Positions 34,039 to 42,248 of a stretch of 64,000 nucleotides of DNA are shown in pieces. Source of the DNA: an uncultured Phaeodactylibacter sp. (GTDB lineage: Bacteria > Bacteroidota > Bacteroidia > Chitinophagales > Saprospiraceae); NCBI GenBank assembly GCA_913057245.1, contig CAJXNH010000018.1, positions 1-64,000 of the forward strand, in the 5' to 3' direction. Below the pieces are notes generated by a model that saw nothing but the letters and a program-made list of their open reading frames with translations, did not search any database and had not been told where the DNA came from. Position 1 is the stretch's first letter, and each line of letters starts with the position of its first letter. The position numbers and the translations under genes are program-made.

Positions 34039-34855
34039 CATTTAACCATTCCAGTACGAATTGAAAATGGGCATCTTTTTCCGGTTCGTTATGTATTTCG
34101 TGGTAGAGCCCGGGCCAGGGCTTAAAGGTTACGTCCCCTTCCAGTTGAGCGGCAAAAGCTTTACTTGCTTCGGCAGAGGTGATGCCATCTGCCTCGCCGT
34201 GAGCAATCAATAGTGGCACAGGGAAACCACCCTTTTGCTGCATCATCCAGTCGCCTTCCTTCATCATGTCAATACCTACTGCAGCGGATATTCTGTCGTG
34301 GACCAGCGGGTCTGCCTCATAGGCTTGCACTACCTTAGTATCTCTGGATAGCAAGCGTGTTTCCAGGTTGTTCCCTTGCAGCAGCCCCGGATAAACCCTG
34401 CGCATGAGCTTTCCTAACGCTACCAGTGCGGCGGGTGGTGTGAAGGAAAGCTGAATCCAGGGCGCTGATGCAATCAGACCGCTGATTTTAGGGTTGCGGT
34501 GGAGGGTATAGGAAAGCGCCAGCCCTCCGCCCTGACTATGTCCGTACAAAAATACCGGCAGGTCCTGATGAGCCGTCCGGGCTTCAACCAGCAACTGAGC
34601 GATCTCGTCCAGCAGGGGGGCCAGCCCGGGGCTGTGCCCGCGCTTGCCCCCGGATTGCCCATGCCCGCGCCGGTCGTATCCTAAAACAGCGAAGCCGCGG
34701 GCGTTGAACCAGCGTGCCATGTGGTCATAGCGTTCGATGTATTCACCAAGGCCATGGGCAACCGCTATGACTGCTTTGGGGGCATTGACGGCCCATTCGC
34801 AGGCATGTATGTTGATGCCATCGTCTGTTGTCCATGAAAATGTGCGCTGCTGCAT
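34025..34855 (-). CDS. Alpha/beta hydrolase, lysophospholipase / monoacylglycerol lipase-like
   Basis: A 276-aa serine hydrolase of the Hydrolase_4 family. The N-terminal strands (VIAVAHGLGEYIERYDHMA, FAVLGYDRRGHGQSGG) contain the oxyanion HG and the family RGHG-S motif. The nucleophile elbow is GHSQGG (near residue 108), the acid lies in LLIAHGEADGI, and the catalytic His in GLYHEIHNEPE near the C-terminus. No signal peptide, so it should be cytoplasmic. The start codon immediately follows the stop of the SPOR-like gene upstream, indicating one transcript. Confidence 0.9.
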   Translation of the reverse strand: MQQRTFSWTTDDGINIHACEWAVNAPKAVIAVAHGLGEYIERYDHMARWFNARGFAVLGYDRRGHGQSGGKRGHSPGLAPLLDEIAQLLVEARTAHQDLPVFLYGHSQGGGLALSYTLHRNPKISGLIASAPWIQLSFTPPAALVALGKLMRRVYPGLLQGNNLETRLLSRDTKVVQAYEADPLVHDRISAAVGIDMMKEGDWMMQQKGGFPVPLLIAHGEADGITSAEASKAFAAQLEGDVTFKPWPGLYHEIHNEPEKDAHFQFVLEWLNARIA

Positions 34856-35392
34856 CTACTCTTCTTTTGGTGTTGCCTTAAATTGCCGCTGCCCTTCAAT
34901 ATAGCCTATGACTTTAGAGTCTGGATAACGCCCCTCCAGGAAGGCCGCCCGGAAGGTTTCCGCCTTCGCCTGCTCTTCAAAATGCCCGATCAGGTAAGAA
35001 AACTCGTCCTCTGCCAATTCCTCCAGCGTAATGTTCCCATGCTGAAAAAACAAATCATGGTCCGGGGGAAGGAGGATGCTTGTAGCCATAATCTCTATTT
35101 TAAATCCGGTGTAACCCTCCGGGATTTTCTGTAAACTACGGTAGGCGGTGTCCGTTTCTATGGTCTTAACAGGAATAACTTTCCGGTCGGAAGCTCGCTG
35201 CTGAAAAGCCGGTTTCCGATCTTCATTTTGCCGCACAGCTCCGCTCAGTGGCTCGTCAAAACGCTCGGACAGCGGGATAGTGTCCGTAGCAGGTGCTTGT
35301 GCCCAAACTCCGGAGTGACTGTTGCGTGTGACCCCCTGCTCCGGCAAAAAGAAAATGACAAATACGCTATAAAATAAAACTGATTTCATCAT
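34856..35392 (-). CDS. Small exported protein with a SPOR-like C-terminal domain
   Basis: A 178-aa protein with an N-terminal signal peptide (MMKSVLFYSVFVIFFLPEQG). A polar middle region follows, then a C-terminal segment of about 80 residues (GFKIEIMATSILLP through FSYLIGHFEEQAKAETFRAA to SKVIGYIEGQR). The pattern of strand, helix and 'F-x-x-Q-A-x-A..R' resembles SPOR domains, which bind denuded peptidoglycan; the resemblance is moderate. Stop and hydrolase start codons abut (TAG|ATG), so the two are co-translated. Divergent from fmt. Confidence 0.6.
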   Translation of the reverse strand: MMKSVLFYSVFVIFFLPEQGVTRNSHSGVWAQAPATDTIPLSERFDEPLSGAVRQNEDRKPAFQQRASDRKVIPVKTIETDTAYRSLQKIPEGYTGFKIEIMATSILLPPDHDLFFQHGNITLEELAEDEFSYLIGHFEEQAKAETFRAAFLEGRYPDSKVIGYIEGQRQFKATPKEE

Positions 35393-35472
35393 ATTTTTCG
35401 GTACCTCTGTTGTTTTTTCAGAACTTATCTGAAAATTAAATACAATAACGCAAAAATACCAACTTGTCTTCT

Positions 35473-36387
35473 ATGAGTTTGAGAATAGTTTTTATGGGCA
35501 CACCTGATTTTGCAGTCCCCTCCCTTCGCATATTGGTGCAAAACGGATATAAAGTCGTGGGTGTAGTGACGGCTACCGATAAGTACGGCGGGCGTGGGAA
35601 AAAGCAACTCCTGGAATCCCCTGTAAAAAAATATGCCGTGGAGCAGGGCATCCCGGTCTTGCAGCCCAAAAATCTGAAATCTCCTGAATTTCAGGAAGAA
35701 CTGCGGGCTTTGAATGCCAATCTCCAGGTTGTCGTTGCGTTCCGGATGCTGCCGGAAGCGGTTTGGAATATGCCGGAATACGGTACTTTTAACCTGCATG
35801 GTTCTCTGCTGCCACGCTACCGGGGCGCTGCGCCAATCAACTGGGCTGTCATTAACGGCGATGCTGAAACAGGGGTGACGACCTTTTTCATCCGGCACGA
35901 AATCGATACCGGTGATGTCCTCTTTCAGGAAAAAATGCCCATTGGGCCCAATGAAACCGCCGGAGAGGTTCATGACCGGATGATGATACTCGGTGCTGAA
36001 ATGGTACTAAAAACCGTCAAAGCCATTGAGTCCGGCGAATACAAGTTGCAGAAACAGGACGATGCTCAAGCGACCAAAGCGCCAAAACTTTTCCGGGAGA
36101 CTTGCGAAATTAACTTTGATCAGCCAGTCGAAAAAGTGCACAACTTCGTTCGGGGGCTCAGCCCCTACCCTGCTGCATGGACCACACTGGAAGGCAAACA
36201 GTTGAAAATTCTCCGGGCCCATTATGAGAAAGCGGATGTAGAGGCGCAGCCCGGCACTTTCCATTCTGACAATAAAAGCTGGATTAAAATCGCCGCAGTG
36301 GATGGATGGCTGGTTGTAGCCGAACTTCAGCTGCAAGGCCGTAAACGCATGAAAACCAGCGACTTTCTTAATGGTTTTTCGTTTTAG
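35473..36387 (+). CDS. fmt: Methionyl-tRNA formyltransferase
   Basis: A 304-aa enzyme that formylates initiator Met-tRNA with 10-formyl-tetrahydrofolate. The start at 35473 (MSLRIVFMGTPDFAVPSL) is the normal family N-terminus; a TTG nine bases earlier is also in frame but less likely. The catalytic segment FNLHGSLLPRYRGAAPINW holds the conserved Asn and His, and HEIDTGDV the catalytic Asp. The C-terminal OB-like tRNA-binding domain begins near residue 205. Its partner def is not adjacent. Confidence 0.97.
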   Translation: MSLRIVFMGTPDFAVPSLRILVQNGYKVVGVVTATDKYGGRGKKQLLESPVKKYAVEQGIPVLQPKNLKSPEFQEELRALNANLQVVVAFRMLPEAVWNMPEYGTFNLHGSLLPRYRGAAPINWAVINGDAETGVTTFFIRHEIDTGDVLFQEKMPIGPNETAGEVHDRMMILGAEMVLKTVKAIESGEYKLQKQDDAQATKAPKLFRETCEINFDQPVEKVHNFVRGLSPYPAAWTTLEGKQLKILRAHYEKADVEAQPGTFHSDNKSWIKIAAVDGWLVVAELQLQGRKRMKTSDFLNGFSF

Positions 36388-36448
36388 CTCTTGAATTGTC
36401 AATTTTAACAAAATAAGAAATTCCTAACTGAGTAAAAGTAAAAATAAG

Positions 36449-37342
36449 ATGATTAAAGTCCTGGATCTTCATTTTCTGGACAAAAGCGATACAATTGCTG
36501 CATTTCTGGCAGAGACTTCGGTAGGGCCCGTACTGTTTGAAACCGGCCCCTACTCCACCTTTAGCCATTTGAAAGCCGGACTGACAGCACACGGTTATCA
36601 GCCGGAGGACATCGGCCATGTTTTCATCACGCACATCCACCTGGACCATGCCGGAGCGGCCTGGGCTATGGCAGAAGCCGGCGCTACTATTTACCTTCAT
36701 CCCTTTGGACAGGCACACATGCATGACCCTTCCAAGCTAGTGGCCTCTGCCACCCGCATCTACGGCGACGATATGGAACGGCTTTGGAGTACGATGAAAG
36801 GCATACCAGCAGGTCAGTTGAAGACGGTAGAACATGAGGGCATCATTAAAATCGGAGATACCGAAATTACCGCCTGGCACACGGCCGGGCATGCAGTACA
36901 CCATATCGCCTGGCAGATCGGCACCACATTGATTGCCGGTGATGTGGCCGGGGTAAAAATTGGTGATGCTCCGGTTGTACCACCCTGTCCACCACCGGAT
37001 ATTAATATAGAAGACTGGCAGGCTTCTCTCAATCTCATCCGGCAACTCCCCCTGCAAGACATCTATCTAACCCACTACGGGCGGATTGCGGGTGCCAATA
37101 TCGCTGTACATCTCGACGAGCTGGAACAAGAGCTTCTGGCCTGGGCCGATTGGATGAAGCCGCACTTTGAGGCCGGTAGTGACCCAAAATCAATTACACC
37201 GGAATTCATGGCATGGGTGCAAGACCGGCTCACCGAAAAAGGCGTTTCGGAATCCATGCTGGAAATTTACGAAAATGCTAATCCTTCCTGGATGAGCGTG
37301 GCAGGCCTGCTGCGTTACTGGAAGAAACGAACCGCCGGGTAA
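36449..37342 (+). CDS. MBL-fold metallo-hydrolase
   Basis: A 297-aa metallo-beta-lactamase-fold protein. The metal-binding signature THIHLDHAG gives H62, H64, D66 and H67; a further His lies in TAGHAVHHIAW, the metal-bridging Asp in LIAGDVAG, and the last His in IYLTHYGR. This set is typical of glyoxalase II-like hydrolases, but the substrate cannot be predicted. About 90 residues at the C-terminus (EQELLAWADWMKPHFEAG onward) form a helical extension. Convergent with the oxidoreductase at 37485. Confidence 0.9.
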   Translation: MIKVLDLHFLDKSDTIAAFLAETSVGPVLFETGPYSTFSHLKAGLTAHGYQPEDIGHVFITHIHLDHAGAAWAMAEAGATIYLHPFGQAHMHDPSKLVASATRIYGDDMERLWSTMKGIPAGQLKTVEHEGIIKIGDTEITAWHTAGHAVHHIAWQIGTTLIAGDVAGVKIGDAPVVPPCPPPDINIEDWQASLNLIRQLPLQDIYLTHYGRIAGANIAVHLDELEQELLAWADWMKPHFEAGSDPKSITPEFMAWVQDRLTEKGVSESMLEIYENANPSWMSVAGLLRYWKKRTAG

Positions 37343-37430
37343 TCAACGATCACGAGGAAAAACATACCGCCTGTGAGGACAAATTTGTTACAATTTATGC
37401 CTTATTCTATTACACGGTGGTAACACTCAT

Positions 37431-37486
37431 GGAGCCGCTGCCTTGTAACCCCAAACTGATGGAAAATACTGGCAGGGGCTCCTTTT
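37431..37486 (+). terminator. Weak terminator-like stem-loop after the MBL gene
   Basis: GGAGCC-g-CTGCC (37431-37442) pairs with GGCAG-g-GGCTCC (37471-37482) around a 28-nt loop, followed by TTTTAT. The long loop and the overlap with the stop codon of the convergent gene make this tentative. Confidence 0.4.
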
Positions 37487-39098
37487 ATCCCATCATGCCT
37501 GCTATTACGCGCCCGGGGGCAACAAGCATTGCATCAAGATCTTCACCGGGCAAAGCGATGATTTGCTCTGCCCCCGCGTCCCATTCCATCCTACGCCCAA
37601 GTTTCCAGGAGAGCCCTGCCATATGAGCAGACATTGCCTCCTCAAAACCTTCCTCTATACCGCAGCTTACGGGTGTTCCATTACGGATGGCACCCAGCCA
37701 TTCCCTAAGGTGCAGCATAGCTGAATCGACCCGCTTGCCACCCCGGTAAGTCCAAAGCAGCCCTTTCTGTGCGAAGTATTTTGAAGTTGCGGAGGTCACT
37801 CCATCTGCGTTCCCGGAAGCTGGATCATAGGCATAAATCGGTACACTGGGGTCTATCACGCCGTTTTCAATCAGGTGCTGGTAACGGGTAGAGTTAGGGT
37901 CGGCATGCACCCGGAGTTGGTTACCCAGCTCGAGCGTACCATCGTGCCCCATAAGCAGGGTCTCCCGCCAATGCTGATTCCCGAGAGTAGCGCTGTAGAC
38001 GAAGGTCATCCCTTTTTCAAGCCCGGCTTCCCGGCTGGAGCCGGTAGTGAATTCCGGATATTCCATTACCGCCTGGAAGACGTCCGGCACGTCCCGCCCG
38101 TCGCGATGGGTGTAAATGCCTCCGGAAGCGGTAACGAAGCGGGGCATTCCCATATCCAGGATACAGTTCACCCGGTCGAAATCGTGCGTCATGAGGTCAC
38201 CGGATAAGCCCGAGCCATAGGCCCACCATTTGCGCCAGCGGAAAAAATGCTCCCTATTGAAAGGAATCCGGGGCGCATTACCCAGAAAGAGGGCCCAGTC
38301 TATAGTTTGTAGGCTGGCTTTTTCGTGGATGCGATACTGCCAGGCCCCATTATCGCTATTGCGGTTTGTATTGGCTTGTACCAAAGAAACATGGCCCAGC
38401 ACCCGCTTTCGAATGATATCCTGAGCCGTGATAAAACTCTGGGTCTGTCGGTGTTGGTGCCCCACCTGAAAGACGGCTTTGGAACTTCGGGCCGCTTCCC
38501 GGAGGGCATAGGTTTCCGCAATTTTGTGGGTCATGGGTTTTTCCACATACACATGCTTCCCGGCCTGCAGGGCAGCGATAGCTACAGGTGCATGCCAGTG
38601 ATCGGGGGTAGCAATGACTACCGCATCTATATCCGGACTGTTGACCAGTTCCTCATAGTGCCGGTAGCGTTTACAATCCGGTGAAGCAGACTGCGCCAAT
38701 TCAGCATTGACCTCGAAGACATCACAAACACCGGTCAGTTTAACATTGAGGTTTTCCTGGTGCTGGTAAGCTTCCAAAGCACCTGTATTGCCTTGTTCCT
38801 GCATCGCCTGCACCCAGGCCGACGTAGCGAACCCCAAAACCCGGACCAGGTGCTGCCCGCGACCGCCGTTGCCTACAATACCTATACGGATAGGGTCGCC
38901 AGACATATCGGAAGCAATTTCAGGGCGCTCTGCCTCGATATTGAGCTCCCGGAGTATTTGATCTTTTTCCTGTTGTTTCTTGCGTACTTCCGCATAAGCG
39001 CCGGCAGCAATGCCACCAATAAAGGGCAATCCAATCAGCCCTTTGAGGGCTTTCCGGCGCCCTTTTGAAGCCCCTTGCTCTGCTTGATGCTTATCCAT
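37485..39098 (-). CDS. Exported Gfo/Idh/MocA family oxidoreductase
   Basis: A 537-aa NAD(P)-dependent dehydrogenase. The start at 39098 (MDKHQAEQGASKGRRKALKG) yields a twin-arginine-type leader (RR, then hydrophobic LIGLPFIGGIAAGAYA), so the folded enzyme is probably exported by Tat. The Rossmann motif is IRIGIVGNGGRGQH (about 95-108). The family signature follows: VVIATPDHWHAPVAIAAL, then HVYVEKPMTHK with the catalytic Lys. Members of this exported subgroup act on sugars or polyols in the periplasm; specificity is unknown. Its start overlaps the end of the DoxX gene by 8 bp, so it is translationally coupled. Confidence 0.9.
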   Translation of the reverse strand: MDKHQAEQGASKGRRKALKGLIGLPFIGGIAAGAYAEVRKKQQEKDQILRELNIEAERPEIASDMSGDPIRIGIVGNGGRGQHLVRVLGFATSAWVQAMQEQGNTGALEAYQHQENLNVKLTGVCDVFEVNAELAQSASPDCKRYRHYEELVNSPDIDAVVIATPDHWHAPVAIAALQAGKHVYVEKPMTHKIAETYALREAARSSKAVFQVGHQHRQTQSFITAQDIIRKRVLGHVSLVQANTNRNSDNGAWQYRIHEKASLQTIDWALFLGNAPRIPFNREHFFRWRKWWAYGSGLSGDLMTHDFDRVNCILDMGMPRFVTASGGIYTHRDGRDVPDVFQAVMEYPEFTTGSSREAGLEKGMTFVYSATLGNQHWRETLLMGHDGTLELGNQLRVHADPNSTRYQHLIENGVIDPSVPIYAYDPASGNADGVTSATSKYFAQKGLLWTYRGGKRVDSAMLHLREWLGAIRNGTPVSCGIEEGFEEAMSAHMAGLSWKLGRRMEWDAGAEQIIALPGEDLDAMLVAPGRVIAGMMG

Positions 39099-39570
39099 GT
39101 TGTACCTGATTTTGCGGATTGAAAAATACGCCCAGCCCCAGCAGATGACCTGTGGGGAACCAGGCCAGCACACCGAGTGCAGCCAATTCTACGAGGTTCT
39201 TATTGACAATGAAGTAATTGCCTTCTGATGGGCCAGAGGCAGGTTTGCCCGGCCAGGAAGGGTGCGCCAGGTAGAAAAAGGTGAGCATAGCGATACCAAT
39301 ATAAGCGCCCGCTTTCTCCCATATTCCAAGGATAAGGGTTAGCCCTACTGCGGATAAGGCCACCGCAGTTAAGGTATCTGAAACACCAATCAGGGCGTCA
39401 TTGCCCAGCCATTGAAAAAGTGGCGCCAAAGGGCCCTGTGCACTGAGCAGGTACCCCTGAGCTGTCCAGCCGGGCGTTAGCAGCTTGATGAAGCCTTCAA
39501 ATAGAAAATGCCAGCCGGCGAGGAGTCGGAGCGCTGTCAGAAAAAACAGCTGTGGTTTGGAATAGGACAT
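39091..39570 (-). CDS. DoxX family membrane protein
   Basis: A 159-aa integral membrane protein with four predicted helices, matching DoxX/DoxD-like length. The start at 39570 (MSYSKPQLFFLTALRLLAGW) begins the first helix with the family hallmark ALRLLAGWHFLFEGFIKL; nine in-frame codons upstream add only charged residues. A Trp/Gly/Pro-rich loop (HPSWPGKPASGPSEGNYFIV) precedes the last helix. DoxX relatives act with quinone-linked dehydrogenases, which fits its 8-bp overlap with an exported NAD(P)-type oxidoreductase, although electron transfer between the two is inference. Confidence 0.82.
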   Translation of the reverse strand: MSYSKPQLFFLTALRLLAGWHFLFEGFIKLLTPGWTAQGYLLSAQGPLAPLFQWLGNDALIGVSDTLTAVALSAVGLTLILGIWEKAGAYIGIAMLTFFYLAHPSWPGKPASGPSEGNYFIVNKNLVELAALGVLAWFPTGHLLGLGVFFNPQNQVQHG

Positions 39571-39652
39571 AGCTATACCTCTTTGGTGTCGAGCCACTAA
39601 AGTCCACCATTACTTTTACTCCAAAAATGATAATTATCAGATCAAAAACTGA

Positions 39653-40459
39653 TTATTGCCGGGCTGCTCCGATAGCCTTGCGTACACTACCGTGCTTCAG
39701 CAAGAGGGCTTTGGCATCATCATATGTGCCGCCGACCGTGTTTTTGATAATCTTGGTCCCCCGATCCACCAGTTTTTGGTTGCTCAGCTGCATGTCGACC
39801 ATTTTGTTGTCCACTACTCTTCCCAACCCGATCATGACAGTGGTGGAGATCATATTGAGGACAAGTTTCTGGGCGGTCCCGGCTTTCATGCGTGTACTTC
39901 CGGTGACAAATTCAGGCCCCACAATCACTTCCAGCGGATAATCGGCGTAAGCGCTGACCGGTGCGTCCGGGTTACAGGTGATGCAGCCCGTCAGGGTACC
40001 GTGCTTCTGGCATTCCTTTAGGCCATGAACCACGTAAGGGGTGGTGCCCGAAGCGGCAATCCCAATCACCGTATCCTGATCGTTGACAAAGTATTCCTGC
40101 AGGTCTTTCCAGGCCTGAGTTTCGCTGTCTTCAGCAAATTCGACGGCATTGCGGATGGCATGGTCTCCCCCGGCAATCAGCCCAATGACCCAATCGGGCG
40201 GCACACCATATGTTGGCGGGCATTCGGAGGCATCTAAAATCCCCAGCCGGCCGCTGGTGCCTGCGCCAATGTAAAATAAACGGCCGCCCTGTTTCATGCG
40301 CTCCAGGATGGCTTCGACCAGTTCGGTTAGCCTGGGGATGACTTCCTGTACGGCAAGATGGACTTTGGCGTCCTCTTCGTTAATGTGGGTGAGGATTTCC
40401 TTTACCGGCATCTTTTCCAGGTGCCGGTAAAGGGAAGGTTCTTCGGTTACTTTTTGCAT
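39653..40459 (-). CDS. murQ: N-acetylmuramic acid 6-phosphate etherase
   Basis: A 268-aa SIS-fold enzyme that cleaves the lactyl ether of MurNAc-6-phosphate to GlcNAc-6-phosphate plus D-lactate during peptidoglycan recycling. Signatures are FYIGAGTSGRLGILDASECPP (split: GAGTSGRLG phosphate loop, then DASECPPTYG with the catalytic Glu), AEDSETQAW, GIAASGTTPYV and the C-terminal STRMKAGTAQKLVLNMIST. It is near the lower end of family length. No MurNAc kinase or importer is adjacent. A minus-strand TAACTTTA about 20 bp upstream resembles a -7 box. Confidence 0.95.
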   Translation of the reverse strand: MQKVTEEPSLYRHLEKMPVKEILTHINEEDAKVHLAVQEVIPRLTELVEAILERMKQGGRLFYIGAGTSGRLGILDASECPPTYGVPPDWVIGLIAGGDHAIRNAVEFAEDSETQAWKDLQEYFVNDQDTVIGIAASGTTPYVVHGLKECQKHGTLTGCITCNPDAPVSAYADYPLEVIVGPEFVTGSTRMKAGTAQKLVLNMISTTVMIGLGRVVDNKMVDMQLSNQKLVDRGTKIIKNTVGGTYDDAKALLLKHGSVRKAIGAARQ

Positions 40460-40514
40460 GCGCGTGTTTGATGATTTGCGCTAAAGTTAGAAAAACCTCT
40501 GCATTCTCCGCGGA

Positions 40515-41468
40515 TTAATCTTCCTCTACTACTACGTCAACCGACCGATAAGCATCGATGACCGCCTGCTCGCCCTCTTTACCAGGCTTGGAGTTGCCAT
40601 GCTCCATGCCGAGAATGCCGTTAAAGCCGCGTCCATGGATGTACTTAAAAATATTGGTATAGTTAATTTCACCCGTAGTCGGCTCGTTGCGCCCGGGGTT
40701 ATCGCCAATCTGAAAATAAGCGATTTCTTCCCAGCACTTTTCGATATTAGGTAACAAGTTGCCCTCCTGTATCTGCTGATGGTAAATATCAAACAGGATT
40801 TTGCAGGCCGGGCTGTCTACCGCCTTACAGATTTGGTAAGCCTGTGCCGCTTTGCTCAGGAAAAGCCCCGGATGATTGTAGAAATTGAGGGGCTCCAGCA
40901 CCATTACCAATCCGTGGGGTTCTAAAATCGCGGAGGCTTGCTTTAGGCTTTCAATAACGTTAGCCGTTTGATACCCCATGTCCTGCCGCATGTCGACCAG
41001 GCCCGGCACTACCGTCATCCAGGTTGCGTTGACCCGTTTGGCCACTTCCACACTTTCTTGGATCTCCTTGAGAAAAGTCTGCCGTTTCTCCTCGTCACCA
41101 CCAGCCAGGTTGGCATCATTCCAGACGATGCTGTGCGCCACGAAAACCCCCATTTCCATGCCCCGGCTTTCCATTGCCTTTGCCATTGCCTTTTGGAGTT
41201 CGACCGGCTTATTCTTCATACCATTGTCTTCAAAAGCGGTGAAGCCCTGATCAGCCATAAAGTGCAATTGCGCCACCGGATCTTTTCCGGCCGTCTCGGC
41301 AAACATGCCCAGGTGAGGGGCGTATTTGAGGTTAAATTGTTGTTGATCCTGCCTGCCCGTTCCCGCAAAACTAGGAGTGCCTGTGACAATAGCTCCAGCG
41401 GCAAGCCCGGCCTTCTGAATAAATCCTCTTCTGTCCATCATGGTTTTGTTTTCCGTTTTGTTGGTCAT
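40515..41468 (-). CDS. Exported TIM-barrel sugar isomerase, hydroxypyruvate isomerase-like
   Basis: A 317-aa xylose-isomerase-like TIM-barrel protein. A twin-arginine leader (DRRGFIQKAGLAAGAIVTG) predicts Tat export. The barrel core has features of the hydroxypyruvate isomerase / sugar-phosphate-epimerase family: YAPHLGMF, GFTAFEDNGM, VVPGLVD, LVMVLEPLN with the metal Glu, ILFDIYHQQIQEGN with metal Asp/His, and the final LGMEHGNS Glu. The substrate is not known; hydroxypyruvate is only the family name. Its neighbours (murQ, exported Gfo/Idh oxidoreductase, DoxX) suggest a sugar catabolic setting. Confidence 0.85.
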   Translation of the reverse strand: MTNKTENKTMMDRRGFIQKAGLAAGAIVTGTPSFAGTGRQDQQQFNLKYAPHLGMFAETAGKDPVAQLHFMADQGFTAFEDNGMKNKPVELQKAMAKAMESRGMEMGVFVAHSIVWNDANLAGGDEEKRQTFLKEIQESVEVAKRVNATWMTVVPGLVDMRQDMGYQTANVIESLKQASAILEPHGLVMVLEPLNFYNHPGLFLSKAAQAYQICKAVDSPACKILFDIYHQQIQEGNLLPNIEKCWEEIAYFQIGDNPGRNEPTTGEINYTNIFKYIHGRGFNGILGMEHGNSKPGKEGEQAVIDAYRSVDVVVEED

Positions 41469-41480
41469 GATTGACGAAAA

Positions 41481-41498
41481 TTAAGCAACTTAGCTTAA
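41481..41498. promoter_or_regulatory. Inverted repeat upstream of the isomerase gene
   Basis: TTAAGC-AACTTA-GCTTAA, perfect 6-bp arms around a 6-bp spacer, 12 bp upstream of the ATG at 41468. Could be an operator; no other copy was searched for. Confidence 0.25.
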
Positions 41499-41555
41499 TT
41501 CCACTGTATAGGAGGAGGATTAATCCTTATGGTTCATAATCCCTGTAAATGCAAT

Positions 41556-42245
41556 TTACTCCACCGTAAACTGCCGGCGCACCAGCTCCGACCATTCCCC
41601 GTCATTATCCTTTACCCTCACCCGGACCGCATAAGTATCCGGACCTGGGTATATGTAATCCAGCTCAGATCGTTCCGTCTCAACGGTGTAGATGCCTTCC
41701 AGGGTAAACTCGTATGCCATGATCTCACCGCCCCAGTTGCCATCCTGATCAAAGCTTTGCTTGGCGTCAAAACGCATGTGGTAAGGTGCTACCTCGTCCA
41801 CCTGTTCTGCAACCAAGGCAGCTACTGGCTTGTAATTGCCAATGGCCAGAATTTCCACCAGGGCGGTACCGGAGGCTCCAAACGGATCTTCTGCCGACAG
41901 GACGAAGGAATGGGTCCCCTCCTCCAGGGCTTGCAAAGTTAAGGTGCCCGTCATTGGGGCTTCTTCAATACGGGCATTATTGAGTATGAAGTCCCCGGAC
42001 CTGACCAATGCGCCGTTGAGTTTGGACATGCTGAGGGTGTGGCCGCTTTGGTCATCCTCGATGCTGTAGGACAATTCCATCAACTGCCCGGCGCTGACCT
42101 TTAGGGTATCCTCGTACACATCGGTGCCGTTCACCAGCAGAATGGGCGGCTGTCCGTCGCCATTGTCTTCTTTTTTACAGCCAGCGAAGAATAGGCCTGT
42201 TAAGCAGCAGGCTATGATCGTGAACGTTTTGAAGTTTCTGGGCAT
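41556..42245 (-). CDS. Lipoprotein with PKD/cadherin-like beta domains
   Basis: A 229-aa lipoprotein: the signal peptide MPRNFKTFTIIACCLTGLF ends in lipobox FAGC (lipidated Cys at 23) followed by KKED, a charged start typical of Bacteroidota surface lipoproteins. The mature protein is beta-rich: a first domain (about 55-125, ending TGTLTLQALEEGTHSFVLSA) resembles cadherin/Ig folds, and a second (about 135-229) is PKD-like (FDAKQSFDQDG, YIYPGPDTYAVRVRVKDNDG). Its start lies 3 bp after the stop of the 2448-aa protein, so it is the last gene of the surface-protein operon and may anchor or assist those proteins (inference). Confidence 0.75.
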   Translation of the reverse strand: MPRNFKTFTIIACCLTGLFFAGCKKEDNGDGQPPILLVNGTDVYEDTLKVSAGQLMELSYSIEDDQSGHTLSMSKLNGALVRSGDFILNNARIEEAPMTGTLTLQALEEGTHSFVLSAEDPFGASGTALVEILAIGNYKPVAALVAEQVDEVAPYHMRFDAKQSFDQDGNWGGEIMAYEFTLEGIYTVETERSELDYIYPGPDTYAVRVRVKDNDGEWSELVRRQFTVE

Positions 42246-42248
42246 GAT

